From positions 1 to 64,000 of the forward strand of contig CATKXV010000005.1 of assembly GCA_949840955.1 (NCBI GenBank): a stretch of DNA of 64,000 nt, read 5' to 3'. Both the position numbers and the translations under genes were made by a program. The notes under the pieces are model-generated. The model ran no database searches. It saw nothing but the letters and a program-made list of their open reading frames with translations, and had not been told where the DNA came from. This DNA is from an uncultured Anaeroplasmataceae bacterium. GTDB lineage: Bacteria > Bacillota_I > Bacilli_A > Acholeplasmatales > Anaeroplasmataceae. Of this stretch, positions 57,854 through 64,000 are shown piece by piece; the stretch's first letter is position 1, and each line of letters starts with the position of its first letter.

Positions 57854-59527
57854 TTAACCTCCAAAATATTGATCAAAATGCTTAAATGCATCTTTTTCAT
57901 TATATACATCTAAATTTTCTTTAACATCAATTAATTTACTAACTGAATTTCCACCCATCTTTTTTCCTCTTAATCCCCTGCCAATCATCTGACTGTACAA
58001 TATAACAGACTTAGTTGGTCTAGTAATAAATACACATTGTATATTAGTTGAATCAAAACCTGTAGTTAAAATATCAAAATTAATGATGATATTAACTTCA
58101 CTATCTCTGTTTTTAAAATCTGCAATGGCTTTTTTTCTCATAGACGTTGGCATTTCACCATACACGAGAGAATTGGGAATATCTTCTAAACTCAAATATG
58201 CAGATAGCATTTTAGCGTGGTCAACTGAACAAGCAAAAACAATTGTTGGAATCTTTCTATTATTTAATTCTCTTAATTTTTGAAGAATGACTAAATTTCT
58301 TTGTTTATTAGTAGCAATCTTATTTATTAAAGACAAAGTATAATCTTCTGAATTATTTTCAAACTGAATCTTTAATGCTTCTATGATTTCATGGGTAGGA
58401 GTAAAATTTAGTTCCTCTTTTTCTAATTTAGACAAGTATCCTCCTTCCTGGAAATACTCAATCAGATTGTCTATTTTCTTTGCATTCAATGCTTCCATTT
58501 GAGGCATACTTATAGCATTAACAACATTAATATCAATTTGTATAATTCTGTTCCAAAAATCAGCGAAACGTATATTCCCAATTGAATACTCAGTGCTTCG
58601 CCCTGGAGTTGCTGTTAATCCAATAAAATTAAGTTTTTTATCTTTAGGTTTAGTAAAATCATTAACAACTGATAAGGTTTCCTTAGCTCCTATTTTATGA
58701 CATTCGTCATATATTAATAAATCTGTTTGGAAAACTAATTTATTATATAAATCTGAATTTCTCATAGCTTGTAAGCCTTGAATTGTATAAAATATCACTC
58801 CATTTTGGCAACGAATGGCATCTTTCCCCCAACTTTTCTCAACATTTATGGGGAATGTCCCCAAATGAGACCACACATCTCTAAATGTATCAAAGGCTTG
58901 TTGTAATAATTCATTGTTGTGAGCCACCCATAATACTAATCCATTGTTATTTATAAAATTCAAATAATGCGAAACGACATGCATAGTTGTCTTTGTTTTA
59001 CCAGTTCCAGTTGGCATTTGAATTAATACCCTTCTACCTATAGTTTGCTTTCTTTCCAATTCGTATATTGCTTGCTGTTTAATAAGATATTGGTAATCAA
59101 ACAATTCATAAAATTTTTTTCCAGGATTAATTTGACCAATGACTTCAAGGGTTTGTTCTTGATAAGAATCTTCAAATTCATAATCTGGACAATTTAAAAT
59201 TTCAAAATATCTTCGATAGAATGAATTATTTGCAAAATTCTTTTTAGAAGCTTTTTTTGCCAATTGTTCATAATCTACTACATTAGTATTTAGTAATTCC
59301 TGAAGAATAGAAATATCTACATGCTGATAATAATTTTCTCTAAACTTTTTGTTTTTAAATAAGGAAAATCCATCTGATTTAATTAAAATATCAATTAATG
59401 CAGCTTTTTGAAATGAATTTTCATCAGATTCCCACTCGATAATCTGATCATATCTATTACCCAAAAGATTGATAATATCCGTTTTGGAAAACTTCTTTAG
59501 GACTGATTTGAATTTCGAATAATCCAT
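57854..59527 (-). CDS. Superfamily II DEAD/DEAH-type helicase
   Basis: IQMPTGTGKTKTT, YDECHKIGA, GLTATPGRS, MIGRGLRGKK. Confidence 0.93.
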   Translation of the reverse strand: MDYSKFKSVLKKFSKTDIINLLGNRYDQIIEWESDENSFQKAALIDILIKSDGFSLFKNKKFRENYYQHVDISILQELLNTNVVDYEQLAKKASKKNFANNSFYRRYFEILNCPDYEFEDSYQEQTLEVIGQINPGKKFYELFDYQYLIKQQAIYELERKQTIGRRVLIQMPTGTGKTKTTMHVVSHYLNFINNNGLVLWVAHNNELLQQAFDTFRDVWSHLGTFPINVEKSWGKDAIRCQNGVIFYTIQGLQAMRNSDLYNKLVFQTDLLIYDECHKIGAKETLSVVNDFTKPKDKKLNFIGLTATPGRSTEYSIGNIRFADFWNRIIQIDINVVNAISMPQMEALNAKKIDNLIEYFQEGGYLSKLEKEELNFTPTHEIIEALKIQFENNSEDYTLSLINKIATNKQRNLVILQKLRELNNRKIPTIVFACSVDHAKMLSAYLSLEDIPNSLVYGEMPTSMRKKAIADFKNRDSEVNIIINFDILTTGFDSTNIQCVFITRPTKSVILYSQMIGRGLRGKKMGGNSVSKLIDVKENLDVYNEKDAFKHFDQYFGG

Positions 59528-60639
59528 TATAACACCTCCAATGCATGAATCAACTCATCTACATCATTTTTTGTATTAAATATACCAATACTTATTCTGA
59601 CTGTTCCTGCAAATTCTTTACACCCAATAAAATCATGAATATAAGGGGCACAATGATAACCAGTTCTTACACATATATCAAAATCTTCTGATAAAATAAT
59701 TCCAAGTTCATCAGCTTTATATCCTTCAACATTAATACTAATTATACCACATGGAACATAGTTATTTGGTAAATAAATTTTAACATTTGACAAAAGTGAT
59801 AATTTTTCTAACAAATATCGGGTTAATTCTTGCTCTTTTTTCTCAAAATCATCTGACAATAAATAATCTAAAGATCTATTTATGCTAAAGATTCCAATTG
59901 AATTTAAACTGCCTGCTTCATATCTGTTAGGTGACTCTTTAGGCATATCAATGTTTAATGAATCAGATCCAGTGCCACCAACTTTAACTATCTTAAGTGG
60001 AAAATTTGAAATATTAATATAGCCAGCTATTCCTAACACAGCATATAAAGATTTATGCCCTGCAAAAACCAAGAAGTCAATATTGAAAGGATTGACCTTA
60101 TAAATGCCAAATCCTTGGGCAGAATCCAATACATTTATAGTGTTAAATTTTTTCCCCATTTCAAATATTTTTGTATATGGGAGCTCATACCCAGTAACAT
60201 TGCTAATATGACTAATGATTATAGCTCTAGGCTTCTTTAAGACTAACATATCATTAAATTTTTGTTCATCAAGTAACCATGTTTTTGAATCAAATGGTAT
60301 AATCTCTATATTTGCTCCAGTATTAACTACAGTTCTTACTATAGCATTATGGTCAAAAGGCGAAACAAAAACTGTGTCACCTTTTTGTAAGTCTAAGCCA
60401 TAAACTATATTATTTAATGACTCTGTTGCAGAGGATGTGAATACTACATTTTCTTTCTTAGCAAAGATTACTTTAGCAATTTTTGAGCGTGTTTCTTCAA
60501 TCATTTTGAATGTATCTCTTGCTTGTTTATAACCTCCTCTACCCGAATTAAATGAATACTCTTGAAGAGCAATTGAAACAGCATCATAAACACATTTAGG
60601 CTTTGGGTATGTTGTTGCTGCATTATCCAAGTAAATCAC
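59527..60639 (-). CDS. Class-V aminotransferase / cysteine desulfurase
   Basis: MIYLDNAATTYPKP, VFAGHKSLY PLP lysine, CVRTGYHCAPYIHD catalytic Cys. Confidence 0.93.
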   Translation of the reverse strand: MIYLDNAATTYPKPKCVYDAVSIALQEYSFNSGRGGYKQARDTFKMIEETRSKIAKVIFAKKENVVFTSSATESLNNIVYGLDLQKGDTVFVSPFDHNAIVRTVVNTGANIEIIPFDSKTWLLDEQKFNDMLVLKKPRAIIISHISNVTGYELPYTKIFEMGKKFNTINVLDSAQGFGIYKVNPFNIDFLVFAGHKSLYAVLGIAGYINISNFPLKIVKVGGTGSDSLNIDMPKESPNRYEAGSLNSIGIFSINRSLDYLLSDDFEKKEQELTRYLLEKLSLLSNVKIYLPNNYVPCGIISINVEGYKADELGIILSEDFDICVRTGYHCAPYIHDFIGCKEFAGTVRISIGIFNTKNDVDELIHALEVL

Positions 60640-60645
60640 AATTCA

Positions 60646-63600
60646 TCACCTCATTAAATCAGATAGCATTTTTTTCAAAATCAAAGCTTTTTCTTCATTT
60701 GAAACAGCTTCGCCATATGATTCAAAATCATCTTTCAAATTATCATATAAAGTATTTCCAAGCGCTGAAAAAGTAACATTATCATTAAGAGTTTCGAAAT
60801 TACTTTTATTAATTTCGTTATTTTTCTTTTCCTCTACGATTTCTTTAAACTTCCTTAAGATATCTAAATAATCATTTTTCTTCTGCATATTAAAATCACT
60901 AAGTGTTAAATTAACACAGGCATTTGTAAGAGTATTAATTGCATCTATATTAGAAAAAGGCAAATTGCACATAGCATGATAAATTTTCTTTTCAAAGTCC
61001 TCAAAAATAATCTTATCAATTCCATTCTGTCTTGATACCCATAATTCAACATTTGACTTTAGAGAACCATCACTATAACTAAATATTGTCTTAGTTTCTT
61101 GAATCATTTCCTCATAGAAATTTTTAATTCTTCTCTTATATCCGTTAATTACATTCTTAATCGAATTAGATATTAAATCTAAATCAATTCTTAAGCATTT
61201 TGACAATTCTTCAAAAATAAATTCATAGTTATTAATATTATTTTTCATAAATAGATTTTTAAATGCCATTTCAATAGAATTCAACGATAAAATATTATCT
61301 CTTTTATTACTTTTTAAGATTATTGGTTCCAAATTAGATACATGAAATCTTATATTGTTCACTAAAGTATTTAAATCAATCTTAAAATTATTGACTTTAG
61401 TAACATTAAAGATTTCACATAATTCAGAGAACATCTTTAATTTGGCATTATTAATGGATGCATAATTAAAATAATATCTTTCAGGGTTATCAACTATCTT
61501 AGCTAGATTTATAGCATCAAGTACTATTTCAGCATTCTCATTATATAGAATGATAGTTTCGATACTCTTTTCGCTTTTAATAGCTAACTCACTTACCGCT
61601 TTTGCTAAAAATAAAGGTATAATCCCTTTTCTCATTCCATAAGGTGATGATTTTAAAGTGTTTATTAATTCAGCAAATGATACTTTTTTTGAATTTGAAG
61701 CTAAAATAGTTTGCTTAATTAATTCAATAACATTGTCTTTTCCTACAGCACAATTAAAACTAGCATAAATAGTCCCCTCTTGAGAGGTAGATCTTACTTC
61801 AAGCTTTTCATCATTTAAAATACTATCTACAACTGTATTTCTTGCTTTAGTCGTAACTCCAGATAACTTATTTTTATTTATCAGTTCATTATTGAAAATA
61901 ACAGTATTTGGATAATAATTCATTAACGTTAAGTTTATACACGTCTTTAGTTGTTCACTATTTGAAACTTTACAATAGCATTTTGCATTGCTAAAATAAT
62001 TATCTAAATATTGCTGAATTTGAGTATTAGCATCCTCTACCAATATTTGCATTGCTTCAACTGCTGAATTTGAAAATATTTTTCCTTTAGTACTAATTAA
62101 TTCTTTAGCAGAAAAAACCATCTTTATTTTTTCAATTACATAATCATCTATATTTTTGGGATTAATTCTAAAAATTATATTTGAAGAATTTTTATCTAAC
62201 AATTCCTTAATCTGTGAATCTCTTATTTTCAAATCATCAATAATATCAAAAATCAAACCATCAGAATAATTTTTAGATTTTTCCTCCTTATAATATTCAT
62301 CTAATGATGATAATAAACTAATCTTTGATGATTCTATATAAATGCATTTATAGAATCGAGTCATTTTATAAATAAAATTATACTCATGAGAAACTACGTA
62401 TTTAGAATCATTAAACTTCATCAATAGTTCACTAATATCAGCATTAGCATATTTTGTTTCTGCTAGTTCTGATATCATTCTATTTAGATTAGAGTCAGCA
62501 ATTATCTCAAATTCAATTGTATCATTGTTAAAGTTTTTTTTCAAAATGCCCTTCTTAATCAAAATATCTATTTTTTCTGAAATGATATCCTCTGGCATAT
62601 TTAAAGATAAAGCTATATTTTTTACTGAGGTATTAAATCTAATTTCATCATTTATTATCTTTATTATAGCAATGGATTTTAGAATGGAATGAATAATTTT
62701 ATCCAATCCATTATATGAGTCATTTTCATATATACTTCTTTTTAGTGATTCAACTTTATAATAAAAAGCTTTATATTCGTCATTTGATTTAATAATGCTT
62801 TCAAAGTAGTCATAAATTGAATCAATATTTATCAATCCATCTTCATTCGTTTTATTGTTAATGAAAAATCTAAAACCGCTCTCATCAGCATCAGATAAAT
62901 ATGTAAACAATGTTCTCTCATTTTGAGCGATTTTTTCAGACACTTGAATTAAAGCATATAAAGTTATTGGATTAAACGGATAACCATTTTTGATTATATA
63001 ATCAATTTGCCTTTTATCGTAGAATACTCCAATAGAATATAATTCATTAATGAACTCATTGCTGGATTCTTTAAAAATCCGATTTAATTCATTATACTGT
63101 TCGTTCTTACTAAATGCAGAACAAATCAATTCATAGTTTTCATCTAATGATCTATCAAATCTAATCTTTTTAAATCTTTCAGAAACTTGCTTAAACTTAT
63201 CTATAATATTTTTATCTTTAGAATATAATGCCATATCCTTATGAATAACACAACAAAAATGCATTTGTGACTCTAGTGATGAATTGTTACATACTTCACT
63301 CAATGTTTGAATTTTATTTAGTTTAATTGAAAAATTAGCAGTTTGATTTTCTAAAAAAGAGCCAAATTCATCAAACACGATAAAAATGCCTGCATAACCT
63401 CTCTTTCTAATTTGATTTAAAACATCCTTGTAAACAGGAACGATATCATCTGTAGCATAAGTTTTATAACTTATTCCATGATTAATGCAACTAAACAAAT
63501 CTAAAAACTTCTTGTATCCATCCACATCATATTTTTTTAGCATAAAAATAAGCTGATTTAATGAAATTTGAATATTTGAATTATTACAACACTCTAAAAT

Positions 63601-64000
63601 CCTAGGATCTGAATCAACATTTTTTTGCCAAATAGAAACTATTTCTAACGCTTCTTTAAATGTAGAACGTGGAACGATATCAGTTACACCCTCAGAATCA
63701 AGAGCATTTTTTATTGAAATCAAGAAATTTTTATTCATATCATCATAATAGTTATTATTAATGACAACTGGAAGCAAAAATGTTTTTTTATTTTCTAAAT
63801 CAAGAAGCATATTAAACAATTCTTCATCTATCAATTTGATTTTATTTAATAAAATATTTAATACATTTTTATTTGTTCTCTTCGATAAAAGATAACAAAT
63901 AATAAGCATTAAGTACGATTTTCCTTTTCCGTATGGTCCCTCTAGTATAGTTGATCTAAAATTGCATTTACCTAAGACACACGAAATATAACTTTTAATA
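60646..64000 (-). CDS. Large P-loop ATPase (phage-resistance-type), 5' end beyond window
   Basis: Upstream of the track start the frame stays open with Walker A: CNFRSTILEGPYGKGKSYLMLIICYLL; Walker B GIFIVFDEFGSFLE; AQNERTLFTYLSDADESGF. Confidence 0.85.
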   Translation of the reverse strand, partial: IKSYISCVLGKCNFRSTILEGPYGKGKSYLMLIICYLLSKRTNKNVLNILLNKIKLIDEELFNMLLDLENKKTFLLPVVINNNYYDDMNKNFLISIKNALDSEGVTDIVPRSTFKEALEIVSIWQKNVDSDPRILECCNNSNIQISLNQLIFMLKKYDVDGYKKFLDLFSCINHGISYKTYATDDIVPVYKDVLNQIRKRGYAGIFIVFDEFGSFLENQTANFSIKLNKIQTLSEVCNNSSLESQMHFCCVIHKDMALYSKDKNIIDKFKQVSERFKKIRFDRSLDENYELICSAFSKNEQYNELNRIFKESSNEFINELYSIGVFYDKRQIDYIIKNGYPFNPITLYALIQVSEKIAQNERTLFTYLSDADESGFRFFINNKTNEDGLINIDSIYDYFESIIKSNDEYKAFYYKVESLKRSIYENDSYNGLDKIIHSILKSIAIIKIINDEIRFNTSVKNIALSLNMPEDIISEKIDILIKKGILKKNFNNDTIEFEIIADSNLNRMISELAETKYANADISELLMKFNDSKYVVSHEYNFIYKMTRFYKCIYIESSKISLLSSLDEYYKEEKSKNYSDGLIFDIIDDLKIRDSQIKELLDKNSSNIIFRINPKNIDDYVIEKIKMVFSAKELISTKGKIFSNSAVEAMQILVEDANTQIQQYLDNYFSNAKCYCKVSNSEQLKTCINLTLMNYYPNTVIFNNELINKNKLSGVTTKARNTVVDSILNDEKLEVRSTSQEGTIYASFNCAVGKDNVIELIKQTILASNSKKVSFAELINTLKSSPYGMRKGIIPLFLAKAVSELAIKSEKSIETIILYNENAEIVLDAINLAKIVDNPERYYFNYASINNAKLKMFSELCEIFNVTKVNNFKIDLNTLVNNIRFHVSNLEPIILKSNKRDNILSLNSIEMAFKNLFMKNNINNYEFIFEELSKCLRIDLDLISNSIKNVINGYKRRIKNFYEEMIQETKTIFSYSDGSLKSNVELWVSRQNGIDKIIFEDFEKKIYHAMCNLPFSNIDAINTLTNACVNLTLSDFNMQKKNDYLDILRKFKEIVEEKKNNEINKSNFETLNDNVTFSALGNTLYDNLKDDFESYGEAVSNEEKALILKKMLSDLMR

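Noticed and set aside
1-64000. tRNA or rRNA genes
   Set aside because: No GGTTCGAATCC-type T-arm or rRNA core sequences recognised on either strand; absence not proven without tRNAscan/barrnap.
55211-64000. Calling the operon Dnd, Ssp, DISARM or BREX
   Set aside because: Shares single components (desulfurase, PLD, helicase, large ATPase) but the diagnostic genes of each system are not visible in this window.

Overview
Low-GC Bacillota-type chromosome segment, roughly 1-41 kb core and housekeeping genes, then about 41-64 kb accessory/defence island. The core part encodes metabolism, repair, metal-transport, chaperone, priA/fmt/metK, udk and cinA genes. It also has two RNA leaders I can support by conserved core and secondary structure: a SAM-I (S-box) leader at ~33.10-33.23 kb heading a priA-fmt-(membrane protein)-TSCPD-metK operon, and a yybP-ykoY Mn2+ leader at ~19.54-19.69 kb upstream of a P-type ATPase. 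The accessory part holds a three-gene GHKL-ATPase operon (37.7-41.3 kb), a scrapyard of decayed genes (Fic scars, an amber-truncated YoeB toxin, a frameshifted RNase III-like gene, AbiEii and recombinase fragments), three Fic-domain proteins, two large serine recombinases, and a tightly coupled operon running off the right edge: large P-loop ATPase, class-V cysteine desulfurase, SF2 helicase, MORC-like GHKL ATPase and PLD nuclease. That operon is the strongest candidate for an undescribed defence or DNA-modification system. A highly basic, aromatic membrane-repeat protein at 36.2-37.6 kb and an in-frame internal CopZ start inside copA are also notable. All calls come from reading the sequence and supplied translations; no searches were run.
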